NCBI GenBank assembly: GCA_040768665.1 | Contig: JAXGMN010000043.1 | Location: forward strand, 52,968 to 116,967 | Direction of reading: 5' to 3' | DNA length: 64,000 nucleotides | From: JABWBD01 sp040768665 | Lineage (GTDB): Bacteria > Planctomycetota > Planctomycetia > Pirellulales > Thermoguttaceae | Part shown: positions 36,828 to 46,462 of the stretch, piece by piece | Position numbering within the stretch: the first letter of the stretch is position 1 | How the letters are laid out: every line of letters starts with the position of its first letter | Notes under the pieces: generated by a model | What the model was told of the DNA's origin: nothing | Seen by the model: only the letters and a program-made list of their open reading frames with translations | Databases searched by the model: none | Position numbers and translations under genes: made by a program

Positions 36828-38165
36828 ATGCCGCTGACAACAGCAACACCCCCACTGATAGAGGATGCCGATCGGGTGCCCGCGGGCCTCAGTGGCCCTC
36901 GCGAGCTTGCCCAGTTGCTGCTTCGCGCGGTGGAGCGGGAGCGACAGGCGGATCGCCACCTTCTTCTTTCCGAGGCGAACGTTGAGAGACTGATTCAGCT
37001 TGCCTACGCTGCAAGCCTGCTGGAGGAAGAAGGACGATATCCCCGGTTCCGCATCGTCAGTAGGACGGTTCCCTTGCGGTGCACGGTCGAGTTCAATCCG
37101 CCGCTTGCGATCGACAGCATCGAATCGCTGCGGCGGATTGCCCCTTCGGTTTCCAGTCGCCAGCGGGCCCTATACATCACGCAGGACGACGGTTCGCGCA
37201 ACGAAAACCTTATCTGCCGCGGAATCGTCGATCTTGGTCTGGCGTTCGAGCCGGTCGTAGGAGTTCCCGACAGTCTGATGGGGCACGATAAGAGTTCGCT
37301 CATGCTGGCGATTGACGGGCCGGGACATATCGGTGTCTCCGCATTCGACTACGGGTTCGTTTTGCGCGGCTACATGATCCGGCGGCTCGTTCCCTACATT
37401 TCGTTGGAACCCATCTACCAGCTTTTCTCGAGCCTCGCCATCACGATCTTGGCGGTGAGGGAGTCGCAGCCGACGGGATACCAGTTCTTCACGCCCGCGA
37501 CGGGCCCCTTGGATATCGCGGCCATCTGGTCCGACGTACTTCACTCCGCCATGGTGTTGCGTCACGGCGGAGCTTTTGTCATCCTTCCGGAAATCGGGGT
37601 GAGCCAACTTGATATCGGTGAGAAGTATGGGATCGATATCCAATGCCGCACGAATCTGGACCTTGGAATTGCCATTGCGCAGCTTGCCGATGGGTGTGAG
37701 CGCGTGCATGAACTTGCGAGGGACGACGCGAGCGTTCCGCGGCAAGACCGGACGGAAGTCGCGACCCGTCGCGAGCTGAAAAGAGCCACGGATCAGTGGC
37801 TGAAGCAGAGAACGGCGGTTCGCAACGCCGCGTCGATCCTGGCGAACCTGTCCGCGGTCGACGGATGTGTCGTCTTGGATCGGCGACTCCGCGTGCATGG
37901 TTTCGGAGGCATCATCACCCAGCGAGGCGGCCGAGGATTGCCGATGCGCCAGTGGCCCGAGAGCGAGAACTCGCTCGATCCGCCTTGCTGTCGCCGCCTC
38001 GGAACGCGTCACCGGTCGGCATGCAGCTTGTGCCGCCAGCACAGCTATGCGTTTGCTTTCGTCGTATCGCAGGACGGTGATCTTCGCGTTTTCTGCAGCG
38101 ACTCGGATTACGTCTACGGTTTCGAGGGTCTCGACGTCTGGCCGGGAATCTCGGCTCGGGCGTGA
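36828..38165 (+). CDS. DisA/DAC-like nucleotide-related domain protein
   Basis: 445 residues, cytoplasmic. The C-terminal 130 residues resemble the DAC (diadenylate cyclase) fold: VDGCVVLDRRLRVHGFGGII with DGC at 345-347, where DisA has DGA, then RRLGTRHRSACSLC with GTRHR at 392-396, the signature catalytic motif, then YAFAFVVSQDGDLRVF. The N-terminal 300 residues are not recognised; they include HGGAFVILPE, a second DAC-like strand pattern. Related planctomycete proteins are described as probable sensor domains (DACN families). Whether it makes c-di-AMP or only binds a nucleotide cannot be told. A start at ATG 36828 is assumed; the ribosome site is weak. Confidence 0.65.
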   Translation: MPLTTATPPLIEDADRVPAGLSGPRELAQLLLRAVERERQADRHLLLSEANVERLIQLAYAASLLEEEGRYPRFRIVSRTVPLRCTVEFNPPLAIDSIESLRRIAPSVSSRQRALYITQDDGSRNENLICRGIVDLGLAFEPVVGVPDSLMGHDKSSLMLAIDGPGHIGVSAFDYGFVLRGYMIRRLVPYISLEPIYQLFSSLAITILAVRESQPTGYQFFTPATGPLDIAAIWSDVLHSAMVLRHGGAFVILPEIGVSQLDIGEKYGIDIQCRTNLDLGIAIAQLADGCERVHELARDDASVPRQDRTEVATRRELKRATDQWLKQRTAVRNAASILANLSAVDGCVVLDRRLRVHGFGGIITQRGGRGLPMRQWPESENSLDPPCCRRLGTRHRSACSLCRQHSYAFAFVVSQDGDLRVFCSDSDYVYGFEGLDVWPGISARA

Positions 38166-38259
38166 ACGCGAAGGGATTCATCTCACTGCGGGATAGGAGT
38201 CGCGGGCAAAGATAGCGGCGGAAACCACTCCGAAGTCGCATGCAAAGGAGACCGACCCA

Positions 38260-39183
38260 ATGAACGAGCATTCGTCGTTGAACAACCCCTGGATGGTGGC
38301 CGTGTGGCCCGGGATGGGCCACGTGGCCATGAGTGCGGGCTATTACTTGATGTCGAAATTGGGAATGCACCTGCTGGCGGAGTTCCGGCCGACGGAGCTG
38401 TTCGATGTGGACCAGGTGGACGTCAAGAACGGTATCGTTCAACCGGGGCGGCTGCCGCGGAGCCGCGTCTTCGTCTGGAACGATCCGTCGCGGCGCCACG
38501 ACATCCTTGTTTTCGTCGGCGAGGCCCAACCCCCGCTGGGCAAATATGCCTTTTGCCGGAAGATCCTCGAGTTCGCCAAGGAATTCGGAGTCCAACGGGT
38601 GTTCACCTTCGCGGCGATGGCGACCCAGATGCGGCCCGTGGATCCGTGCCGTGTGTTTGGCGCTGCCGCCGAGGAAGAGACTTTGGAGGAGCTGAAGCAA
38701 CTCGACCTCGAGATCCTCCAGGAGGGCCAGATCGGCGGGCTCAACGGGGTCTTGCTTGGCGCTGCGGCCGAGATCGGCATGCGAGGGGCCTGCCTGCTGG
38801 GGGAGATGCCGTTTGTATTCGCGCAACTTCCTTTTCCAAAAGCATCCCTCGAGGTTCTCAGGACCTTCACAACCATCGCCGGGATCGACTTGGACTTCAC
38901 GGAACTGAGCGAGCAAGCCGAGGCTGTCGACCAGAGTCTGGACGGCCTGCTTGCCAACGTGGAACGCGCGATCCACGAAAAGGAGTCGGAGGGCGAAGAA
39001 GCCTTCAACGTCGAACCGCCGGAGGAGGACCGCCTTGACCCGGAAGACGAACGCCGGATCGAAGAGCTTTTCGACCAGGCCGGCGTCGACCGGTCCAAGG
39101 CCTATGAGCTCAAACGGGAATTGGACCGTCTGGAAGTCTTCGACAGGTACGAAGACCGGTTTCTCGACCTGTTCAAGAAGTGA
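38260..39183 (+). CDS. PAC2 family protein
   Basis: 307 residues, GGAG 9-12 bases before ATG. The N-terminal part, NNPWMVAVWPGMGHVAMSAG to about residue 215, follows the PAC2 (proteasome assembly chaperone-like) pattern, including ILVFVGEAQPP, RVFTFAAMATQM and GLNGVLLGAAAE with MRGACLLGEMP. The C-terminal 75 residues are acidic and helical. PAC2 proteins in bacteria are of unknown role. Its stop overlaps the stop of the convergent treY gene by 11 bases. Confidence 0.85.
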   Translation: MNEHSSLNNPWMVAVWPGMGHVAMSAGYYLMSKLGMHLLAEFRPTELFDVDQVDVKNGIVQPGRLPRSRVFVWNDPSRRHDILVFVGEAQPPLGKYAFCRKILEFAKEFGVQRVFTFAAMATQMRPVDPCRVFGAAAEEETLEELKQLDLEILQEGQIGGLNGVLLGAAAEIGMRGACLLGEMPFVFAQLPFPKASLEVLRTFTTIAGIDLDFTELSEQAEAVDQSLDGLLANVERAIHEKESEGEEAFNVEPPEEDRLDPEDERRIEELFDQAGVDRSKAYELKRELDRLEVFDRYEDRFLDLFKK

Positions 39184-42100
39184 GCAGGTTGGTGAGTACG
39201 GCGACCGGGAAGTCGGAAAGGGCTGCGGCGAGCGGCAGGCGGCCGCTTTCGAAGCGGCACTCTTGTCCCGTGAAGAGGTTCTTCATGGGCCAGGGGGCCA
39301 GGGACGAGACGTTCAACTGCGTGTCGGCCCAGACGGGCTCGCCCAACGGAGGCGGAGGAGCCTGGCCGGGCTCCGGCGGCGTCAACTGCACGAGCCGGCG
39401 AGGCGCAATCACCAGCGCGAGTTGTTCCGGCTGGCCGGCAGCGCCGGCCAACTGCCAGGCGAACGCACAGACGTGGTCGGCTTTCGCACCCTCGGCTTCG
39501 AGCGGCAAATAGCTCCCTTCGCGGAACAAGGCCGCCTGGCGGCGGCGAAGCTGGAGCATCTTCCAGGTGACGAGGAGTTTGATCCGGGGATCACGCGGGT
39601 TCCGGGCAAGATGGCCGCCCAATGCCGCCAATGCCTCGTCGGCTTCGGTATCGGCCTGGAGTTGATTGAGCATGTCCCATCGGCGATTGAAGTCCACCGG
39701 GCGGCGATTGTCGGGGTCGACCAGGCTGAAATCCCACAGTTCCTGCCCTTGGTAGATGTCGGGCACTCCGGGTGAGCCTAGTTTGAGAACCAACTGCGAC
39801 AGCGCCGTGTAGAGTCCCCAGTCGACAACCTGCTCGTGAAACATGCGCACATCCTCCAGGAAGCGGTTTCTCGGCCCGCGCTGGAGCACGGTAGCGACGA
39901 ATTCCCGGACCGCCTGGTCGTAATCGGCGTTCGGGGTGATCCAACTCGTGTGGAGTTTGGCCTCGTGCGTGGCCTTTTCCATGAAGCCCTGCATCCGCTC
40001 GATAATCTGCCGATGCGTCTCTTCGTCCGGCGGTTCGAGCGGCCAGATGCCGATCAGATTCTGATAGAACAGGTATTCATCGTTGCGGCTGGGGGCGGGC
40101 TGGCCTTCGACGTCGCGGTGGTGGCGGCGGTTGAAACGGGTCCAGCGATTCACCGCGTCTCGCCATAAGCGGGGGACCTCCGAGAGCACGCTGATCCGCG
40201 CCCGGACGTCTTCGCTCCGCTTGGTGTCGTGCGTGGTGGAACAGATCAGCGACCAGGGGCGCTGGCCTAGCCGGGCGAGGTTTTCTCCGTGAAATTCCTC
40301 GATCGTAAGACTCCCTTCCGACGGTTCGCCGCCGACTTCATTCAACGAGATCAGCGGGACATAGCGGTAGAAAGAAGTATCTTCGACCCCTTTGGCCATC
40401 ACCGGGCTGGTGACCTGCTGGAACCGCCCGACGAAGAAAGCCCGCTCGCGCTGCCCGGCTTCGTCCAGCTCGGGCGGTTGCTCCAGAAGGATCACGTCGC
40501 GGATGAAGTCGAAAGCCGCGGCATCGGTGGCCGGGTTGCGGCGCTTGGCCTGGGCCACCGCACGGTGCACGACCTGGCGGTCCTGCTCGAGGACTCCTTC
40601 CAAACCGATGTAGGTCCGATAGACAGGAAAGCAGGCGAGGATTTCCCGGAGTGTAAATCGGAGGGTGTTGAGGGTGAAATCGCGCGAGCGGCGGTGTCGT
40701 TCAGAAATCCGGTTCAGGCGATAAGCGAGCATCGCAAGTTCGCTCGACATGGCTGCCCGGAGGATGAGGAGCTTCGACTGGTAAACGATTTCACGGAAGT
40801 CCACTCGCTCGGCGGTGAAGCGCCCGTATGCCTTGACGATCTCGGCCAGACCCGTGCGATCGACCAGGAGGCGGTTCACCGTATTCAAGAAGTCGTACCC
40901 GGTCGTGCCCGCGACGGGCCACTCGGCCGGCAGCGGCTCGTCCGAGCTGAGGATCTTCTCGACGACCACGTACAGCGGCAGTCTCGATACGGGCGCGGTG
41001 TGCGCGTCGATCCCGGCCTCCTCCTGCTGGTCTCCAGCCGGTGAAAGCTCGTCCGCCGGAAAGACCCGGGCCGGGTGGACGCCGCCGATCCGTTGCCAAC
41101 ATGCGTGCAGGAAGTGCGGCTCGATTTCTTCCCAGGCAGGCATGTCTTCCGAGTCGCCGTTGCCGGCAACGGCAGTCGGGGCGGCTTTTTCGTCGACGCC
41201 GCCGCGCGCCGCTGCGGCCGCGCGAACCTCGCCGCCGGCGGCGTCGCAGTACGAGGCCGCCCATTGCTCGAACGCCGCGCGGCCCAGGGCGCGGACGTAT
41301 CCCCACTGCAACCGCCAGAGGTAGTTTTTGGGGTCGAACAAGCCGTCGATATGGTCGATCCGGAGTCCGGCCACGTCGCCGCGCACCACCAGGTCGAAAG
41401 CCAAGGCGTGGCTGGCATTGAATACCTCCGGCTCTTCCATAGACACGGCGGCCAACTCGTTGATGTCGAAGAACCGCCGGTAGTTGATTTCGTCGGAAGC
41501 GGCTTTCCAGTGGGCGAGGCGGTAGACCTGCCGGCCAAGCAGGATATCCAGCAGGTCGAAGCTGTGCGGTTGCTCGGGATTCCCGTTAAAGTCGCGCAGA
41601 TTCTCCGCGATGAACTCCGCGATGACGGTCGATTCGTCAGTCACTCGGTCGAGGCGGCTCTTGATGACTTCCTTCTCCCGCCGCCGCTCCTCCACGCGTT
41701 CCGGCGCCGTTTCGTTCCGATCCGGCAGATACTCGATCGCAGTGAGAACGCTTTCCAACTCCCGGAGGTGTTCGTCGTCGGCAGGAAGGGCCTCCTTCAA
41801 TTCGTCAAACCGATGCTCCAGGAGCAAGGCGTACGTGCTCGGGTCGAGCGGCAGCTCGCGATCGTAGTATCGCAGCACGAAAGCCCCGTTGCGAAAAGCG
41901 AGCTGCAACTCGCCCGACTCCAGGACGCGACCGTACTGATCGCCCAAGAGCGGCAGGAGGATCTTGTTATGGAGTTCGTCTTTGATGGGGTTCCAGTCGA
42001 TGTCGAAGTAGCTTGCGTACGGGGAGCCGGGGCCGTTTTCCAGCACGTCGCGCCACCACGCGTTCTCCGGGTCGGCACTCATGTGGTTGGGCACGACGTC

Positions 42101-42436
42101 CAGCACCTGGCCCATCCCGCGGCTGCCGAGGGCGTCGACCATGGCGCGGTAATCGTCTTCGGCGCCCAGCTCGGGGTTGAGCTGGCTGTAGTCGACGACC
42201 GCGTAGCCATGCGGACTGCCGCTGCGCGTCCTCAGATAGGGCGAGGCATAGATATGGCTGATGCCCAGCTCTTCCAGGTAAGGGACGACCTGCGCGGCCT
42301 CACGGAAGGTGAGCTCGTCCTTGTTCAGTTGAAGCCGGTAGGTGGCCTCGGGCCAGGTAGACCGGTCACCAATCCTGGCATCGACCTCTTCCACGAGCCG
42401 ATCTACCAAAGCATTCCTGTCCATCATGATTGCCAT
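39173..42436 (-). CDS. treY: Malto-oligosyltrehalose synthase
   Basis: 1087 residues, longer than the common 750-950. TreY isomerises the reducing-end bond of malto-oligosaccharides to a trehalose-type linkage. GH13 motifs: ATYRLQL near the start, ELGISHIYASPYLRTRSGSPHGY, DVVPNHM (113-119), GLRIDHIDGLFDP with the nucleophile, VVEKILSSDEPLP with the acid/base Glu, and STTHDTKRSEDVRAR. A hydrophilic insert of about 45 residues rich in Ala and acidic residues (EVRAAAAARGGVDEKAAPTA) lies between nucleophile and acid/base. ATG 42436 overlaps the treZ stop; ATG 42427, in ATGA with that stop, is an equal alternative. Last gene of the run. Confidence 0.95.
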   Translation of the reverse strand: MAIMMDRNALVDRLVEEVDARIGDRSTWPEATYRLQLNKDELTFREAAQVVPYLEELGISHIYASPYLRTRSGSPHGYAVVDYSQLNPELGAEDDYRAMVDALGSRGMGQVLDVVPNHMSADPENAWWRDVLENGPGSPYASYFDIDWNPIKDELHNKILLPLLGDQYGRVLESGELQLAFRNGAFVLRYYDRELPLDPSTYALLLEHRFDELKEALPADDEHLRELESVLTAIEYLPDRNETAPERVEERRREKEVIKSRLDRVTDESTVIAEFIAENLRDFNGNPEQPHSFDLLDILLGRQVYRLAHWKAASDEINYRRFFDINELAAVSMEEPEVFNASHALAFDLVVRGDVAGLRIDHIDGLFDPKNYLWRLQWGYVRALGRAAFEQWAASYCDAAGGEVRAAAAARGGVDEKAAPTAVAGNGDSEDMPAWEEIEPHFLHACWQRIGGVHPARVFPADELSPAGDQQEEAGIDAHTAPVSRLPLYVVVEKILSSDEPLPAEWPVAGTTGYDFLNTVNRLLVDRTGLAEIVKAYGRFTAERVDFREIVYQSKLLILRAAMSSELAMLAYRLNRISERHRRSRDFTLNTLRFTLREILACFPVYRTYIGLEGVLEQDRQVVHRAVAQAKRRNPATDAAAFDFIRDVILLEQPPELDEAGQRERAFFVGRFQQVTSPVMAKGVEDTSFYRYVPLISLNEVGGEPSEGSLTIEEFHGENLARLGQRPWSLICSTTHDTKRSEDVRARISVLSEVPRLWRDAVNRWTRFNRRHHRDVEGQPAPSRNDEYLFYQNLIGIWPLEPPDEETHRQIIERMQGFMEKATHEAKLHTSWITPNADYDQAVREFVATVLQRGPRNRFLEDVRMFHEQVVDWGLYTALSQLVLKLGSPGVPDIYQGQELWDFSLVDPDNRRPVDFNRRWDMLNQLQADTEADEALAALGGHLARNPRDPRIKLLVTWKMLQLRRRQAALFREGSYLPLEAEGAKADHVCAFAWQLAGAAGQPEQLALVIAPRRLVQLTPPEPGQAPPPPLGEPVWADTQLNVSSLAPWPMKNLFTGQECRFESGRLPLAAALSDFPVAVLTNLLTS

Positions 42437-44304
42437 CCGGTTTTGCCAAAGAGAACCAGTTCGTACGGCTGGAGCTGCTCGAGCGGCTCGTCGCTCTCCC
42501 GACTACCACCGTAGCGTTTTGAGTCCGAAGTGAGAAGGAGGGCCTGCCCGGCCATGTCGATGTCCGGCAGCGGTTGCGTCTCGGCGGTGAGATTCGCCAC
42601 GGCCAGCAGGCCCGCGTCGCCTCCGCGGCGGAGGATCAGGAGCGACGGGGTTTCCCCTCCGCGCCGGTCGACCAGGCAAGCCTCGCTGAGCTGCCGCTCC
42701 CTCAGCGGAGGCCAGTTGCGGCGCGCGGCGAGCAGGTCCTTATGAAGCCTGCGGATCGCAGCCTGGACGCTCCCTTCCGGCCAGTCCCAGGTCAGTTTGG
42801 CGGATTCGAACGTGGCGGGGTCTTGAGGGTCCGGGATTTCCACGCCCCATTCGAACGCCAATGCGGCAAATTCGGCCCTGCGCCCTTTGCGAACCGCCTC
42901 GACCAGATCCGGATCGCCGAAGGAGCAGAAGAACGGGAACGGCCGCTCTTCGCCGTATTCTTCTCCCATGAACAACAGCGGCACACAGGGGGACAACAGC
43001 AGCAGGCCCGTCGCCAGCCGCCCCGCCTCCGGGGGCAGCTCGGTCGCCATGCGGTCGCCCCGGGCACGATTGCCGACCTGGTCGTGGTTGTGGATGCAGA
43101 AGACGAACTGCGAACGGTCCGCGTCTCCCACCCGGTTTCCATGCTGGCGGTGGCGAAATTCGCTGTAGCAGCCGTCGTACACGAAGACGTCGTTGTACGC
43201 TTTGGCCAGGTGTGCGGGTTGGCCGAAATCGGAGTAGTACCCGTCGCGCTCGCCGGTCAAGAGGGCGTGCACGCAGTGGTGGAAGTCGTCGGCCCAGCAG
43301 CCGTCCAGCGCGTAGCCGCCCCGTTCGGCGGGACGGATCAGCCGCATGTCGTTCAGGTCGCTCTCGGCAATCACATGGATCCGGCGGCCGCTCCGGCGGG
43401 CCTCTGCCTGCACGGCGTCCTGCAACTCGGCCAGGATATGACGGGCGCTGAAATCGAAGATGGCATGGACGGCGTCGAGCCGCAAGCCGTCGATGTGGAA
43501 GTCGCGGACCCACATCACGGCGTTGTCGACGACGAGCTGCCGGACGGGGCCGCTGTAAGCGTCGTCTAAGTTGACGGCGTCGCCCCAGGGAGTGTGGTAA
43601 CGGTCGGCAAAGTAGCGGCCGAATTTCCCCAAGTAATTGCCCTCGGGACCGATGTGGTTGTAGACCACGTCGAGCAACACGGCCATGCCCGCCCGGTGCG
43701 CCGCGTCGACCAACCGCTGGAGCCCCTGCGGGCCGCCGTAGGTATTCTGCGTCGCATGGGGGTGCACGCCGTCGTAGCCCCAGTTCCGCCCGCCCGCAAA
43801 CTGGGCGACGGGCAGGATTTCGATGGCCGTGACCCCGAGTTCCAAGAGCTGCGGCAGGCGGGGAACGATCGCGTCGAAGGTGCCCTCCGGAGTGAATGTG
43901 CCGACGTGCAACTCGTAGATCACCAGATCTTCGCGTGCCACTCCTTTCCAATTGCTGTCGGACCAGGAGTGGTCGTCGGGAAAGAAGACGGCCGACGGAC
44001 GGTGGACGCCGTCGGGCTGCCAGCGGGAGAGCGGGTCGGGATACTCGCCGCCGTCCTCCAGCTTGTAGGCATAGCGGGCGCCGGCGGCAACGTTCTGCCG
44101 CCGATGCGTGTAGAAACCGTATCCTTCGCGGTCCATCGGAATCTCTTCCCGCTTGCCGCCGGCAAGCAGAACAAGCGAAACTCCATCGGACCGCGGCGCC
44201 CAGACTCGCCAAAGCACGCTGCCGTCGCTCTGGCGCAACGCGCCCTGGGGCCTTCGGTCCGGCGGAGGCGGGCACTGGGATCTTGAAGCAGCATCGTGTG
44301 TCAT
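42424..44304 (-). CDS. treZ: Malto-oligosyltrehalose trehalohydrolase (copy 1)
   Basis: 626 residues. TreZ hydrolyses the bond next to the terminal trehalose made by TreY, releasing trehalose. An N-terminal CBM48-like domain (VLWRVWAPRSDGVSLVLLAG) is followed by the GH13 barrel: LVIYELHVGTFTPEGTFDA, DVVYNHIGPEGNY, GLRLDAVHAIFD (nucleophile Asp), HVIAESDLNDMRL (acid/base Glu) and HNHDQVGNRARGDR. I use ATG 44304 because AGGAG lies 11 bases upstream, overlapping the malQ stop; ATG 44313, in TGATG, is possible. The gene overlaps treY, so malQ-treZ-treY is one transcript. Confidence 0.96.
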   Translation of the reverse strand: MTHDAASRSQCPPPPDRRPQGALRQSDGSVLWRVWAPRSDGVSLVLLAGGKREEIPMDREGYGFYTHRRQNVAAGARYAYKLEDGGEYPDPLSRWQPDGVHRPSAVFFPDDHSWSDSNWKGVAREDLVIYELHVGTFTPEGTFDAIVPRLPQLLELGVTAIEILPVAQFAGGRNWGYDGVHPHATQNTYGGPQGLQRLVDAAHRAGMAVLLDVVYNHIGPEGNYLGKFGRYFADRYHTPWGDAVNLDDAYSGPVRQLVVDNAVMWVRDFHIDGLRLDAVHAIFDFSARHILAELQDAVQAEARRSGRRIHVIAESDLNDMRLIRPAERGGYALDGCWADDFHHCVHALLTGERDGYYSDFGQPAHLAKAYNDVFVYDGCYSEFRHRQHGNRVGDADRSQFVFCIHNHDQVGNRARGDRMATELPPEAGRLATGLLLLSPCVPLLFMGEEYGEERPFPFFCSFGDPDLVEAVRKGRRAEFAALAFEWGVEIPDPQDPATFESAKLTWDWPEGSVQAAIRRLHKDLLAARRNWPPLRERQLSEACLVDRRGGETPSLLILRRGGDAGLLAVANLTAETQPLPDIDMAGQALLLTSDSKRYGGSRESDEPLEQLQPYELVLFGKTGWQS

Positions 44305-44312
44305 CACGATCA

Positions 44313-46433
44313 TCACTCCTTGTCGGCTTTCTTCCGGAATTCGTTTACCACCTTGAGTATGCGGATAACGCCGGGCAGCTCGCGGAACTGCTCGAAATTG
44401 TAGCGGGCCTTGCGGCGCCAGTTGGGCCGCTCGTGAAACGTTCCCGGTGTGTTTTGCGGCAAGGTCTCTTCCCAGAGATCTTCGAGGTTCACCAGCACGA
44501 TCGGGGCAGGGCTCAAAGCGAGCAGCGCGAGACATGCTTGCAGGACCGCCTCGGGGTCGAGGCTGCTGGGCGAGAGAAGGTCGCGCCGCCGCAACAGCGC
44601 GACCAAGGCGTTGCGCATGGCCGCGCGTTCGTCTCGGGCGATGCTTGCGCCCTGTTCGTCGAGCAGCCCGAGGTCCAGGCGGTCGTCGATCTCCAGGCCG
44701 GTCCAGAACGCGGCGAACGGCGACATGTCGTGCGTGTTCATCGAAGCCACGGCCCGGTCGGAAACCGGCCCGAGCGGCTCGTCTTTATCGGGTTGGATTT
44801 CATACTGGACGACGAACATGTCGCCCACATTGTGCTCTTGCATCGCCTCGTTGACGGCCGGCGGCACGGTTCCGAGGTTTTCGCCGATGATCCGCGACTG
44901 GTGGCGATGCGACTCAAGCGTCAGGATTGCGAACAGCTCGTCGCGGGGATAGCGGACATAAACGCCCTCGCCCGTCTCCATGCCGTGGGGAATCCAGAAA
45001 AGCCGATGGAGGCACATGCCATGGTCGATCCGCAGAACGCGTGCGTAAGCCAGATGGCGGCGCAGCGAAACGATGAAATACTCGTAGCCCTGGTCGCGCA
45101 GCTTGTGCGGGTCCAAGGGCGGGAAACCCCAGTCCTGACCTTTGGTAAAGAAGGAATCCGGCGGAGCTCCTCCCGAAGCGCCCAACGCGAATACGTCGCG
45201 CCACCGCCATACGTCGTAGCTGCTTCCGCTCACGCCCAAAGGGAAATCGAGATACCAGAGCAGTTCCATCGCTCGAGCGGTCTCGGCCATCGCGCGAAGC
45301 TGCTCTTCGATTTGCCATTGCGTGTAGAGGTGATAACGGTAGACGTCCTCATCGTAGTCGGCCGGTTCGATCCGGCCGCTGCGAAGCGGTTCGGGCCACT
45401 CGGGCCACAGGTTTCCCTGGCGCTCACCGACGGCCCGAAAACGGGCGAACTCGTCAACCCTCGGATGTTCACGGCGGTAGCGCTCCAATTGGTCGCGCCG
45501 CCCGTCGGCACGGCGGAAAAAACATTCGGCCAGGGCCCGGAGAATGCTACGCTTGATTTGCATCTGGCGCCGATAGTCGACGAGCCGTTCGAGACGCAAC
45601 GCGTGCCGGTCTTCGCGAACTTCAGCATGGTCGAGGAGCTCTCTGGCTGCCCGACAGCCGGCGAACTCGGGTATCTTCGTAACATCCAGGTAGAACTCGT
45701 TCCAGAAGAGACGGCTGGCGGGCGAATAGGGGCTCGGATCGGCATCGAGTTCCCAAAGCGTGCTCAGCAGAGGCAGGGTCGCGACGAGGCTCCCACCCTG
45801 CCGGCCAACCCAGTGCATCAGAGCCTCCAGGTCGGAGAGATCCCCGGCGCCCCAACTCGACTGGCGGTGCAGCGCATACAGCGGCAGGAAGACTCCCCAG
45901 AAATGTCGTTTGCGCCCCGGCGGTTCGGCATAAGCCATTCGAGGCGCCGAGATGAGCAGGCTCTCACTGTGCCGGTCGCCCAACTCGACGTGCAACCGGT
46001 GGTAGCCCCACGGAAGGCCTTTCGGCAGATCGAACTGCCGGGCCACGTAGGCTGTGCCATCCAGATCTCTTCGCCGAATCATCGGCAAATCGTCAAGCTC
46101 GCGATCATATTCGCGGCGGTCGCCGTTCTCGCATTCGATCCGGAATCGCGCCTTCGAGAACGACGGTGAGGCAGGAATTCGAATCCGAGTTCGCGCCGGT
46201 CGATCCTCCCAGGCGACGACCACGGGTTCGACCATGGTTTGCCAGCACCGGCGCCTTTTCTGCCGCAGGGCTTCGGGGGCATCCTGGACGCGTTCGACCG
46301 GGGCTCCAAGGATCTGGAGGGTTCGCAGCAGCGACTCCGGTGTCGCTTCGAGGCGCCGCTTCGCGATGTCGAGGTAATCCGTCTGGATCGCGTACAAACG
46401 GGCCAGTTGTCTGAGGTCGTCCATGGTACTCAT
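44313..46433 (-). CDS. malQ: 4-alpha-glucanotransferase (amylomaltase)
   Basis: 706 residues, GH77. MalQ moves glucan segments between malto-oligosaccharides, recycling short chains. An N-terminal beta domain of about 170 residues precedes the barrel. GH77 features: GVFLPLYALHRQSSWGAGDL, SPYSPASRLFWNEFYLD, ARVLRIDHGMCLHRLFW (nucleophile Asp in RIDHG), RIIGENLGTVPP (acid/base Glu) and ASMNTHDMSPFA. The ending LPGVIRILKVVNEFRKK is typical. No ribosome site precedes ATG 46433, and a repeat array begins 30 bases upstream. ATG 46424 is an alternative start. It is the first gene of a coupled trio with treZ and treY. Confidence 0.95.
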   Translation of the reverse strand: MSTMDDLRQLARLYAIQTDYLDIAKRRLEATPESLLRTLQILGAPVERVQDAPEALRQKRRRCWQTMVEPVVVAWEDRPARTRIRIPASPSFSKARFRIECENGDRREYDRELDDLPMIRRRDLDGTAYVARQFDLPKGLPWGYHRLHVELGDRHSESLLISAPRMAYAEPPGRKRHFWGVFLPLYALHRQSSWGAGDLSDLEALMHWVGRQGGSLVATLPLLSTLWELDADPSPYSPASRLFWNEFYLDVTKIPEFAGCRAARELLDHAEVREDRHALRLERLVDYRRQMQIKRSILRALAECFFRRADGRRDQLERYRREHPRVDEFARFRAVGERQGNLWPEWPEPLRSGRIEPADYDEDVYRYHLYTQWQIEEQLRAMAETARAMELLWYLDFPLGVSGSSYDVWRWRDVFALGASGGAPPDSFFTKGQDWGFPPLDPHKLRDQGYEYFIVSLRRHLAYARVLRIDHGMCLHRLFWIPHGMETGEGVYVRYPRDELFAILTLESHRHQSRIIGENLGTVPPAVNEAMQEHNVGDMFVVQYEIQPDKDEPLGPVSDRAVASMNTHDMSPFAAFWTGLEIDDRLDLGLLDEQGASIARDERAAMRNALVALLRRRDLLSPSSLDPEAVLQACLALLALSPAPIVLVNLEDLWEETLPQNTPGTFHERPNWRRKARYNFEQFRELPGVIRILKVVNEFRKKADKE

Positions 46434-46462
46434 TTTGATCGAACTGCCGCAGTACGTGTGGG

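Noticed and set aside
43896..46169. 757-codon plus-strand frame, and similar ones at 41075-42514, 47027-48874 and 48979-50844
   Set aside because: All are antisense shadows of treZ, malQ, treY and glgB with no family motifs.
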